This document shows positions 24,851 to 32,579 of a stretch of 32,579 nt of DNA, piece by piece. Source of the DNA: an uncultured Calothrix sp. GTDB taxonomy: Bacteria; Cyanobacteriota; Cyanobacteriia; Cyanobacteriales; Nostocaceae. The notes under the pieces are model-generated. The model was not told the DNA's origin and made no database searches. It saw only the letters and a program-made list of their open reading frames with translations. A program made the position numbers and the translations under genes. The DNA is taken from contig CALJJQ010000125.1 of assembly GCA_937973965.1 (NCBI GenBank), positions 1 to 32,579 on the forward strand, written 5' to 3'. Each line of letters begins with the position of its first letter. The stretch's first letter is position 1.

Positions 24851-27800
24851 ATGTCTGTTGCTGCGGATAAGTTTGCTGATTTTATTGCTGCTCTTGAAGG
24901 TTTTGAACAATTACCAGATGAAATAGTTGCTGATGTATTGAAAAATATGCAACCGACTCGTTATCGTGTCGGACAGAAACTTTTGGGGAGGGAGAACATA
25001 CCCAACCGCATCAATATAATTTGTGAGGGGAAAGTCCGGTTATTGTCCTATGATCCTCGTACTCATACTCCAACAACCCTGATGTTTTTGGAATCTGGGG
25101 ATATGGTGGGTGAGTTGGGTATTTTGCGGGGTCTAGGGTGTGAGATTGCGATCGCATCTACAGAGGTTACGTGTTTAACGTTGGATGCGGAAAAATACTT
25201 GTATTTGCTGACTTGTTATCCAGATTTGGCGAAGGTACGTCGGTCTCGCTGTCATGTATTGGAAGTATTTGATATTTTAGCAGCGCAAACAGAGATTCAA
25301 GCGAATGGGAGAATTAACTTGAAGCAACTTGCTCAAAATGCGTTGGAGGGAGCAAGGGTAGATCATCTACCACCAGGAAAAATTGCATTTAGTCGCTTGG
25401 ATCAGGAAAGGGTTTGGTTTGTCAGTGGTGGTGGAACAGTTAGGATTAACAGAGCTACAAATATTTCTCCTGGTTCACCAATTGAATTGGGGGATGAGGG
25501 AGAGAAATTAGAGGTTGTTGGGAAAATACCAGTACGTTTAGTTGGGCTACGTAAGTCAGATTTATGGGAATTAGGTGAGGGGGGAGGAAATTATTCTCAG
25601 ACTTCTAGTGTAGATAATCAGGGAGAGGAATTCGAGGAAACAGAGATTCCCTATGCATCCGAGGAAGAGATTACTGGAAATTATGGGGATATCAAGAATC
25701 AACAGAAAATCAGGTATCCATACTTTCGGGGTCAGGGAGAATTAAATTCGGCGATCGCGTGTTTTCAAATGGTAGCAAAACATTTGCAAATGCCGTTTCG
25801 TCGGGATATTATTCAGCGCATTTTCAGAGAATATAGTCATCGAACGGGAATATCTTTTCAATTATGTGCATCTCTAGCTGAATTAATCGGTTTAAAATCA
25901 CAATTGATTGATGTACCGATTACTAGAATCGGTAGAATTCTCACACCAGCTTTAATTCGTTATCAAGATAACTTTGCTGTTCTTTATGAAACTAGTGAAA
26001 ATGTGATTATCTTGGGTGTACCTTCCCAAGGGATTCGCCGTTTTCGCACTGGAAAATTAGTAGCGGAATTAGCAGAAGAGTTGGGAGGAGAAGGAAGTCA
26101 TTCTACTGCTGCAAACCCCGTAAAATTGCGAGTATTGCTACTTTCTGTAACTAAACATACACCTCAACAACGGTTTGGTCTACAGTGGTTTTCTCCCTAC
26201 TTATGGCGTTATAAGTGGGTATTGACAGAAGTATTTATTGCGTCTTTCTTTGTCCAGTTAATGGCTTTGGTAAATCCTTTAGTTGTACAAATTATTATTG
26301 ACCAAGTTATTGTTCAAAATAGCACAAAAACTCTGCATATATTTGGTGGTTTACTGGTCGTAATTGCTTTATTTGAATCCCTCTTAACCACCTTGAGAAC
26401 CTATTTATTTGTGGATACAACAAACCGGATTGATATGGGTTTAGGGTCACAAATCATTGACCACTTACTGCGTCTTCCTCTGAATTATTTTCAGCGACGA
26501 CCAGTGGGAGAACTGTCAACTCGTGTGAATGAATTAGAAAATATTCGTCAATTCCTTACAGGTACGGCTTTAACTGTGGGTTTAGATGCATTATTTTCAG
26601 TAATTTATATCATTGTCATGCTATTTTATAGTTGGCAATTAACCTTAGTGGGGTTAGCAACAGTTCCTATATTTATTTTACTGACTTTAATTTTTTCCCC
26701 CCTAGTCCGGAGACAACTAAGCAAAAAAGCCGAACAAAACGCCATTACCCAATCCTATTTAGTAGAGGTATTATCCGGGATTCAAACAGTCAAAGCGCAA
26801 AATATCGAATTGCGATCACGCTTTTCTTGGCAAGAGCGTTACGCTAATTATATCGCCTCTGGATTCAAAACGGTTGTCACTTCTACGATTGCTAGTTCTG
26901 CTAGTAATTTTTTGAATAAACTAAGTAGTTTACTGGTTTTATGGATGGGTGCTTATTTAGTTGTACAAGGAGAATTAACTTTAGGGGAATTAATCGCCTT
27001 TAGAATTATTTCGAGTTACGTTACGAGTCCTTTATTAAGGTTAACTCAACTTTGGCAAAGCTTCCAAGAAACAGCTTTATCTCTAGAGCGTTTGAGCGAT
27101 ATCATTGACACTCCTCAAGAAGCAGAAAACGACCGTCAAAATATTCCTTTACCAGTAATTACCGGTGCTGTCAAATATGAGAATATTTATTTTCGATTTC
27201 GGACAGATGGTCCCCTGCAACTTTGTAATATCAATCTGGAATTTACTCCCGGTGAATTTATTGGTATTGTCGGGGGAAGTGGTGCAGGTAAAAGTACATT
27301 AACCAAACTACTAATTCGGCTCTATGAACCAGAATCGGGGAGAATATTGATTGATGGTTATGATATTTCTAAAGTGGAATTAAATTCCCTGAGAAGACAA
27401 GTTGGTTTTGTTCCCCAAGATTCCTTGTTATTTGAAGGAACAATTCAAGAAAACATCGCCTTAACCAATCCCGATGCAACAACAGAGGAAATCATTGCAG
27501 CTGCGAAAATAGCCGTAGCTCACGATTTTATTATGAATTTGCCAAATGGGTATAATACAAAGGTTGGTGAACGGGGAGCATCCCTTTCTGGAGGACAAAG
27601 ACAGAGAATAGCGATTGCACGCTCTGTTTTACAAAAACCAAAATTATTAGTTTTAGATGAAGCAACTAGTGCTCTTGATTATGTCACAGAAAGACAAGTT
27701 TGTTTGAATTTAGCGGCAGCATTTCAGAATAGTACAGTATTTTTTATTACCCATCGTTTGAACACTGTGAAACATGCAGATACCATTATTGTTATGGATG

Positions 27801-27892
27801 CGGGGAGAGTGGTTGAGCAGGGAAATCATTTTGATTTAATGCAAAAGGAAGGTCATTATTTCTATCTTTATAATCAGCAGGAGTTAAATTGA
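24851..27892 (+). CDS. cNMP-binding, C39-like ABC exporter (type I secretion ATPase)
   Basis: Inner-membrane ABC exporter of the HlyB class, 1013 aa from ATG 24851 (AGGAA precedes it); a GTG at 24818 gives 1024 aa, the numbering used here. Residues 46-140 are a cyclic-nucleotide-binding fold (GDMVGELGILRG), and 165-250 a weaker second copy. Residues 299-420 are a C39-peptidase-like domain in which the usual D-C-G is N310-S311-A312, and the catalytic His and Asp positions appear to be N385 and non-acidic. It is therefore probably a non-cleaving substrate-binding domain, as in HlyB. Six membrane helices span about 460-735. The ATPase has GGSGAGKST (819-827), LSGGQ (923-927), LLVLDEAT (943-950) and H979. 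Likely partner of the HlyD at 28484 and exporter of the two RTX proteins. Confidence 0.93.
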   Translation: MSVAADKFADFIAALEGFEQLPDEIVADVLKNMQPTRYRVGQKLLGRENIPNRINIICEGKVRLLSYDPRTHTPTTLMFLESGDMVGELGILRGLGCEIAIASTEVTCLTLDAEKYLYLLTCYPDLAKVRRSRCHVLEVFDILAAQTEIQANGRINLKQLAQNALEGARVDHLPPGKIAFSRLDQERVWFVSGGGTVRINRATNISPGSPIELGDEGEKLEVVGKIPVRLVGLRKSDLWELGEGGGNYSQTSSVDNQGEEFEETEIPYASEEEITGNYGDIKNQQKIRYPYFRGQGELNSAIACFQMVAKHLQMPFRRDIIQRIFREYSHRTGISFQLCASLAELIGLKSQLIDVPITRIGRILTPALIRYQDNFAVLYETSENVIILGVPSQGIRRFRTGKLVAELAEELGGEGSHSTAANPVKLRVLLLSVTKHTPQQRFGLQWFSPYLWRYKWVLTEVFIASFFVQLMALVNPLVVQIIIDQVIVQNSTKTLHIFGGLLVVIALFESLLTTLRTYLFVDTTNRIDMGLGSQIIDHLLRLPLNYFQRRPVGELSTRVNELENIRQFLTGTALTVGLDALFSVIYIIVMLFYSWQLTLVGLATVPIFILLTLIFSPLVRRQLSKKAEQNAITQSYLVEVLSGIQTVKAQNIELRSRFSWQERYANYIASGFKTVVTSTIASSASNFLNKLSSLLVLWMGAYLVVQGELTLGELIAFRIISSYVTSPLLRLTQLWQSFQETALSLERLSDIIDTPQEAENDRQNIPLPVITGAVKYENIYFRFRTDGPLQLCNINLEFTPGEFIGIVGGSGAGKSTLTKLLIRLYEPESGRILIDGYDISKVELNSLRRQVGFVPQDSLLFEGTIQENIALTNPDATTEEIIAAAKIAVAHDFIMNLPNGYNTKVGERGASLSGGQRQRIAIARSVLQKPKLLVLDEATSALDYVTERQVCLNLAAAFQNSTVFFITHRLNTVKHADTIIVMDAGRVVEQGNHFDLMQKEGHYFYLYNQQELN

Positions 27893-27973
27893 TTTGAGAT
27901 TATACTGTGATTGTGCATTTAAGTTGTATATTCAATACTTTTAATGGATGAATATACAAACGTTAACTGTTAA

Positions 27974-27991
27974 CTGTTAGCCGTCAACAGC
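27974..27991. repeat. CTGTTAGCCGTCAACAGC repeat
   Basis: An 18-mer whose reverse complement is at 21151-21168. The pair flanks the RTX gene and exporter in opposite orientation, 6.8 kb apart. Probably a dispersed repeat of the GTTAACTGTTAACTG type, here preceded by that motif. Confidence 0.6.
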
Positions 27992-28035
27992 AAAACAATA
28001 ACCCTAATTTATCCCTGTAGTTAAGCTTGTACTGT

Positions 28036-28215
28036 TTTAATATGAAGTTGCACATTACAAGTTGTCCGAAGTGAAGAGGAATGACGAAGCAATCTCATAA
28101 TCTTCAATATTAACGAGTTGCTGAAATTGTCGATTTCCAGTTGTTTCCGCACTGCGAGAGCAAAAAGCAAGCTACACAACGATACACAAAAAATTATATG
28201 CAGCTTCATCTCAAA
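28036..28215. mobile_element. MITE-like element, family D
   Basis: About 180 bp with imperfect 17-bp inverted ends, TTTAATATGAAGTTGCA (28036-28052) and TGCAGCTTCATCTCAAA (28199-28215), 14 of 17 pairing. The interior has a GAGGAATGACGAAGCAATCTC stretch. A 62-codon minus-strand frame across it is probably fortuitous. Only one copy is seen in this window. Confidence 0.5.
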
Positions 28216-28483
28216 TTGGTATTAATCAAAAAAATTCATACCTTCCCACATTTTTTTAATAACCTCTCACTGGTATTCGACTACAATAATTTCGATGGAT
28301 GAGGTAAGGTAAATAATTGTACTATTCTACGACAACCCTACGGGTATAGCACCTCGTACTAGAAATATCATTGAAGCATCAAGATAACTCATCATGTATG
28401 CACAAATATTTTTCTAGATAAGTAACAATTACATATCTACAAGTCTCATATAATTATACTAAATAAAATAGGATATATATCTT
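28216..28483. other. Region upstream of hlyD-type gene
   Basis: Contains CGACAACCCTACGGGTATAG (28330-28349) and following bases, a partial relative of the repeat at 31751-31836. The remainder is AT-rich and would hold the hlyD promoter, since 591 bp separate it from the exporter gene. Confidence 0.4.
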
Positions 28484-30043
28484 ATGTCTCAGCTAGATAC
28501 ACATCAATTGAATGGCAAATCTAATTCCCCAAAATATCAGAATTCAAAATTCGACACGCAAACACTCAATAAAGAATCAACGTCAATTAAATTTTCCGAC
28601 TCCCAATTAGAACAATCCGTTGTTCTGCGTCAATCACCCCTTTGGTCACGAGCAATCATGGTGACAATAATAGGTTTAGCTGGTTTTGGTGTTGCATGGG
28701 CCAGTTTTGCAAAAATAGAACAGGTGATTCCCGCAACCGGACAATTAAAACCAGAAGGTGCAGTTCAGGAAGTACAAGCTCCAGTAAGTGGAGTAATTAA
28801 AGATATTTATATAAAAGATGGACAACAGGTAAATGCAGGAGATTTGTTATTGGTTTTTGATTCTACTGCGACAAACGCGGAATTAACTTCCCTGCAAAAA
28901 ATTCGCACTGCATTGATGCAGGAAAATCAAATATATCGTCAGTTACTCCAAGCTCCTATATCTACTAATTCGATTGATTTATTCATTACATCTTTACCGA
29001 GAGAAGCAGCTTTTTTGCTAAGAAATCGCACAATTCTGTTAGCAGAGAATGAGCTATTAAAACGAGAATTGGGAAATGCTGTAAATCAAAATCAATTGGG
29101 GATAGATGAGCAACAGCGCTTGCAGGTGACTCAAACAGAATTAAATACTCGTACCGCAGTGGGGAAATTGGAAATTGAACAAATTAGACGTAAAAAAAAC
29201 CAAATACAAGTACAAATAGCGGATACAAAAGATTCTCTAGGGATTGAAGAAAAAATTACTGGAAAGTTGAAAATTCTATCAGAACAAGGTGGGATTTCCC
29301 AGTTACAATACTTGCAGCAACAAAAAAAAGTTCAGAACCTCAAAGCTCAATTATCGCAGTTACAGGAAGAATATCAACGTTTAGAGTTTGATATTGAACA
29401 GGGACAGCAAGAGTTAAAAAATACAGTTGCAGTTACTCATAAGAATCATTGGGAAAAAATCGCTAATAATAACAAACAATTGGCGGAGATAGAAAGTCAA
29501 TTGGCAAAAATCACTTTAGATAATGAAAAGAAACTGGCAGATGTGAATAGTAAAATTTCTCAGATGCAAACAAATTTGAAATATCAGACACTACAAGCAC
29601 CGGTATCTGGTACGATTTTTGATTTAAAGGCGGGTAAGGGTTATGTGAGTCGAGTCAGTGAAAGAATTCTGTCAATTGTACCCAAGGATAGCCTAATTGC
29701 AGAAGCATTTGTGACAAATAAAGATATTGGTTTTGTGCGGGAAGGAATGAAAGTAGATGTGCGAATTGATTCCTTTCCCTTTAGTGAATTTGGTGATATC
29801 AAAGGAGAAGTAAAGTGGGTTGCTTCAGATGCACTTCCACCCGATGAAAATTATCGCTATTATCGTTTTCCCATCAAAATTAAATTGAATCGACAATCCT
29901 TAAATGTTCAAGGTAAGGATATATCAATGCAATCTGGGATGTCTATGACTGCAAATATCAAAGTGCGGGAAGAAAGAAGTGTAATTAGCTTATTTACAGA
30001 ATTGTTTACCAAGGAGATTGAAACATTAAAAGAAGTTAGGTAG
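28484..30043 (+). CDS. hlyD: HlyD-family periplasmic adaptor (membrane fusion protein)
   Basis: A 519-aa type I secretion adaptor that links the inner-membrane ABC exporter to a TolC-like outer-membrane channel. It has a cytoplasmic N-terminal tail (1-55), one membrane helix (about 57-77, AIMVTIIGLAGFGVAWASFA), the first lipoyl half (about 90-125, QEVQAPVSGVIKDIYIKDGQ), a long coiled-coil hairpin (about 125-365, rich in Q, E, L and K), the second lipoyl half (QTLQAPVSGTIFDLKAGKG) and a beta-barrel domain (GMKVDVRIDSFPFSEFGDIKGEV). Full length. Downstream of the ABC gene on the same strand, with a 591-bp gap containing a MITE, so co-transcription is uncertain. The tail SLFTELFTKEIETLKEVR is amphipathic and typical of cyanobacterial members. 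Confidence 0.95.
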   Translation: MSQLDTHQLNGKSNSPKYQNSKFDTQTLNKESTSIKFSDSQLEQSVVLRQSPLWSRAIMVTIIGLAGFGVAWASFAKIEQVIPATGQLKPEGAVQEVQAPVSGVIKDIYIKDGQQVNAGDLLLVFDSTATNAELTSLQKIRTALMQENQIYRQLLQAPISTNSIDLFITSLPREAAFLLRNRTILLAENELLKRELGNAVNQNQLGIDEQQRLQVTQTELNTRTAVGKLEIEQIRRKKNQIQVQIADTKDSLGIEEKITGKLKILSEQGGISQLQYLQQQKKVQNLKAQLSQLQEEYQRLEFDIEQGQQELKNTVAVTHKNHWEKIANNNKQLAEIESQLAKITLDNEKKLADVNSKISQMQTNLKYQTLQAPVSGTIFDLKAGKGYVSRVSERILSIVPKDSLIAEAFVTNKDIGFVREGMKVDVRIDSFPFSEFGDIKGEVKWVASDALPPDENYRYYRFPIKIKLNRQSLNVQGKDISMQSGMSMTANIKVREERSVISLFTELFTKEIETLKEVR

Positions 30044-30211
30044 TAGATAAATATTTCCAATATTAATATCATGTCCGTTCATACACTTGTCAAAAACACA
30101 CGCGAGCGTAATTAGCTGATTCCGTAGGGTAAATGGTAAGAAACAAAGGTTTTCAGCATATTTTGTGATTGTCATATTACCGGACACAAGATAATCTGCA
30201 AATTTGACACC

Positions 30212-30432
30212 ATGACAATATCAGCATTAACACCTGAGCAAATTGACGCGATCGCTGCTGCAAAACAAACCTTCGCTGTTTGCGATCGCCCTCGGAAGTG
30301 CAAAGGTACAAGGGTAAAATTGTCCAAGGGATAGGAGTGGTTGAATTTGATGTTGCGTCGAGAATTAATTCCCAAATACGGGAGTCTTTCATTAATTTGG
30401 AAAAATTCCAAGATAATTTAGAACAAAGATAA
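30212..30432 (+). pseudogene. Frameshifted small gene remnant
   Basis: Frame 1 begins MTISALTPEQIDAIAAAKQ and reads FAVCDRP; another frame then continues VQRYKGKIVQGIGVVEFDVA and ends EKFQDNLEQR before TAA. Both parts are protein-like and neighbouring, and the total length (221 bp) is not a multiple of three, so a single gene broken by a frameshift near 30290 is likely. Not recognised. Confidence 0.35.
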
Positions 30433-30611
30433 TCGCGATGCAGCAGCCACTCCCTTGAGGTGTATCGCACGACTTAGGAGATTTCTAGAATCAAATGCCA
30501 AAAATAAGATACGGCCGTAGACTGGTTATTTTGCGATCGCATCTCGCTGAACCCGTGGGAGTTTTGGATTTAGGCAATCACCATCAAATTCAAGGTCGGA
30601 CTACAAATCCC

Positions 30612-30832
30612 ATTCATTCAAAAAATTTTAAAAAAGGTTGATTAATAATCAGGGTTTCTGCTACTCTCACAATATAGCCGTCAGGAAATAACCTACCCTA
30701 ATACGTGAGAATGATAATCACCTATAGGGTTGCAAAGCCCTCACTGTAAGTCTTAGAGACGAAAATGATATAGGTTCCACCCAGATATTTAACGAGATTC
30801 CAGGTATTAGCAATTAACATTTTTTGGTAGGT
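30612..30832 (+). repeat. 221-bp direct repeat with Fur-box-like site, copy 1
   Basis: Direct repeat of 31236-31457. It begins with GGTTGATTAATAATCAGGG, which contains the palindrome TGATTA-A-TAATCA, has a variable middle, a Fur-box-like GAGAATGATAATCACCTAT (30707-30725, 13 of 19 to the classical consensus), and an 86-bp conserved block (30740-30825) ending in a T-run. No intact gene follows. Confidence 0.85.
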
Positions 30833-31235
30833 ATACTCTAGGGGAACTGCTAGGCGATCGCGTAGTACCTTGCGTTTGCTTATATCTTGCACCTCTGCCT
30901 ATGTACATAGTAAAACTTAAAAGTTACGCCATAAAGACACAGTGCTATCGTTCGCTTTTATGGCTAAATCAATACTTCTAGATTTCGACTGAGTATTTAA
31001 CATCCATCAACTTCTCTTGGTGCAAGATGTGAGTTAGGGAAGATCACCGTCCTTGGGATAGATAATTTGCACGAATCGCCTAAATGTGTGTATTGGGGTA
31101 TCCTAAATTACCAGGAAAATCAGCTTGAGTATCCCCGCAATGACAACTTCACCCAATATTCCAAATATTCAAGTTTAATCTAGATATTTACCACCCTAAA
31201 TAATCCAGATCAAACTTGATTTATCTCAGCTTTTA

Positions 31236-31457
31236 ATTCAATCAAAAAATTCAGAAAAAGGGTTGATTAATAATCAGGGTTTCTGTTACTATAGGTATAA
31301 AGGTTTCAGGGGTTAATATACCCCAAAACATGATAATGATAATCACTCACAATAATGAAAGCCTCTCACTGTAAGTATTTGAGACGAAAATGACATAGGT
31401 TCCACCCAGATATTTGACGAGATTCCGGGTATCAGCAATTAACATTTTTTTGTAGGT
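31236..31457 (+). repeat. 222-bp direct repeat with Fur-box-like site, copy 2
   Basis: Second copy, 624 bp downstream of copy 1. GATAATGATAATCACTCAC (31332-31350) matches 16 of 19 positions of the classical Fur box. The 86-bp block at 31365-31450 differs from copy 1 at six positions. The first 25 bases of the palindromic block are identical. Confidence 0.85.
31332..31350 (+). promoter_or_regulatory. Fur-box-like site
   Basis: GATAATGATAATCACTCAC against GATAATGATAATCATTATC. Such sites bind the iron regulator Fur (FurA in cyanobacteria) upstream of iron-uptake genes. None is next to this one, so the regulated transcript is unknown. Confidence 0.45.
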
Positions 31458-31750
31458 TTAGGTGGGAGAAGTAGTAGCACCTAAGTCATTGGTATACAAG
31501 GTTTATTCAGAAAACTTAACATTTACCTCCTTGATAACGGTTTCCATCAAGCGGGGATTAATGGCTTTTATACTAATACCTTCCCAGACAGCAGAAAAGG
31601 AAAGACCATAGGCTTAGACCTAGTAACCGAGTACATAGGTTATTAACTGCCTATTTCTGAGCGATCGCGCTCATTGTAGGTCTAATTAGGGCTTGCTGAA
31701 CAATATACTGTAAGTTTTTGAGAGTAAGAAAAAGTTCGTAGTCGCGCTAA

Positions 31751-31836
31751 CGACAACCCTGCGGGTATAGCGCCTGATATTAAAACTTTTCGGGTCTAGA
31801 GCCACCACTACGAACCCCTCAGAACCTATGGGATGA
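31751..31836 (-). repeat. Partial family C-related repeat, reversed
   Basis: Read on the minus strand this gives CCCATAGGTTCTGAGGGG, then GTAGTGGTGGCT and AGGCGCTATACC, matching the interior of the element at 15531-15658. Its CGACAACCCTGCGGGTATAG end also matches 28330. Terminal repeats are not preserved. Confidence 0.6.
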
Positions 31837-31857
31837 CTTTATCTTGATAATCTTGTC

Positions 31858-31881
31858 ATTATAGTACTATTGAACTATAAT
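31858..31881. promoter_or_regulatory. Inverted repeat upstream of 87-aa gene
   Basis: ATTATAGT and ACTATAAT, 8-bp arms with an 8-nt spacer, 63 bp upstream of the gene at 31944. Could be an operator. Confidence 0.35.
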
Positions 31882-31943
31882 AGTAATAATCAAACTTCAG
31901 CGCATCCGCAGGGTAATCAAACATCGAAAAATCGAGGCGTTTT

Positions 31944-32207
31944 ATGCTTAAACACTACATTCTCAGTCTGAATCCTACAGCGAAACACGAGTGGGATCGT
32001 TGCGTATTAAGGGAACCATTGACAGCGAAGCGTCCAGATATCGCCAAAATAGTTGCAGATGCGGTTGGTTCCCAGCAAGGCAATTATTTAGTTAGCGTCA
32101 ATATTGAAGTGCAAGTATTAGAACACGTATTACCTCCCCAGGTTGAGCAATTATCTTTAAATATCGCTCCTACACCGGAAAAATCGCAATTACGGGAAGC
32201 AGCTTAG
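31944..32207 (+). CDS. Hypothetical 87-aa protein
   Basis: A small soluble protein starting MLKHYILSLNPTAKHEWDR and ending EKSQLREAA. GAGGCG 7 bp before the ATG is a plausible ribosome site. No signal peptide or membrane span; predicted mixed alpha/beta with a central helix (RPDIAKIVADAVG) and a strand pair (NYLVSVNIEVQVLEHVL). I do not recognise the family. Nothing downstream is an obvious partner: the following 370 bp is repeat-like. Confidence that it is expressed rests on length, start context and composition. Confidence 0.55.
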   Translation: MLKHYILSLNPTAKHEWDRCVLREPLTAKRPDIAKIVADAVGSQQGNYLVSVNIEVQVLEHVLPPQVEQLSLNIAPTPEKSQLREAA

Positions 32208-32579
32208 GAAATACCGATTTTGGATTTTGCGGAAAGTTGGTGGCAGATTTATTGTGCTTACAAAGTTTAGCGAGACGGAAACCGACACCGCCGCTTGCTA
32301 CAACCGGGGAACCCTACGGAAGCAGTGACTCAACTTTGTGCTTCCACCAACTTTCCCAGATGGATTTTGGATTATTCTACTGGTGTGACAAGATTCAAGC
32401 AATACGATATATGGTGCAGACTTCTAGCCTCTTCCACACAGGACTTACGCAACTGGCACAGTGCGATCGCATTGACATAGTACATAGATACTATATAAAA
32501 GTGGCATACCCAAAGGAAATTGATGAAATTAGTAACAGTAATCGGCTGTGTTAAGTATTCATCAAATCATGAGAAAATT
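32208..32579. other. Repeat-like right edge
   Basis: ACCGACACCGCCGCTTGCTACAACCGGGG (about 32281-32310) is a compositionally foreign GC-rich stretch of a kind dispersed in cyanobacterial genomes. AGGACTTACGCAACTGGCAC (32440-32459) is the reverse complement of 121-140. Frames crossing this interval change composition within the repeat and are not called. Confidence 0.45.

Noticed and set aside
32237-32554. 105-codon plus-strand frame at the right edge
   Set aside because: Crosses a GC-rich dispersed repeat and the 20-mer shared with the left edge; the frame is probably fortuitous.

Overview
The window looks like chromosomal DNA from a filamentous, probably heterocyst-forming (Nostocales-type) cyanobacterium. 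This rests on many GCGATCGC (HIP1) sites, low-to-moderate GC, short CCCTATT/CCCTACT-type repeats, several small inverted-repeat elements, and cyanobacterial gene content: a high-light-inducible protein, plant-type ferredoxin, a plant-type glycerate kinase, and an RTX/HlyD/cNMP-ABC secretion set. The genus is not determined.

Positions 1-15,000 are mostly housekeeping genes with dispersed repeats. In order: hli (-) with an HLR1-like RpaB site, thyX (+), rimM (-), petF-type ferredoxin (+), a MarR regulator (+), an ABC-F ATPase (+), a Nudix hydrolase (-), malQ (+), glycerate 3-kinase (-), a broken HEPN-like gene followed by an intact 99-aa partner (+), an exported HEAT-repeat protein (+), Ap4A phosphorylase (-) and a class II CCA-adding/poly(A) polymerase-type enzyme (-).

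Positions 15,700-30,050 form a type I secretion island. Four minus-strand genes encode a GT-A-like putative glycosyltransferase, a pentapeptide-repeat/RTX hybrid protein, a GT4 glycosyltransferase fused to a parvulin (PpiC) chaperone domain, and a long RTX protein. Two plus-strand genes follow: an exporter with cyclic-nucleotide-binding, catalytically dead C39-like, ABC membrane and ATPase domains, and a HlyD-type adaptor. No TolC/HgdD outer-membrane gene is present. I propose that the two RTX proteins are the cargo and that the fused glycosyltransferase-parvulin and the GT-A-like protein act on them before or during export. That is the most interesting possible new system here. A 53-aa reading frame with a good ribosome site sits inside the island.

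Positions 30,050-32,579 are gene-poor. They hold a direct pair of about 221-bp repeats, each with a Fur-box-like motif, a frameshifted small gene remnant, one intact 87-aa unknown gene, and repeat debris. A 20-bp sequence near the right end is the exact reverse complement of one near the left end.

At least four families of small non-coding inverted-repeat (MITE-like) elements are visible. Two of them have two clear copies each in the window. No tRNA, rRNA, CRISPR array or intact transposase was recognised.
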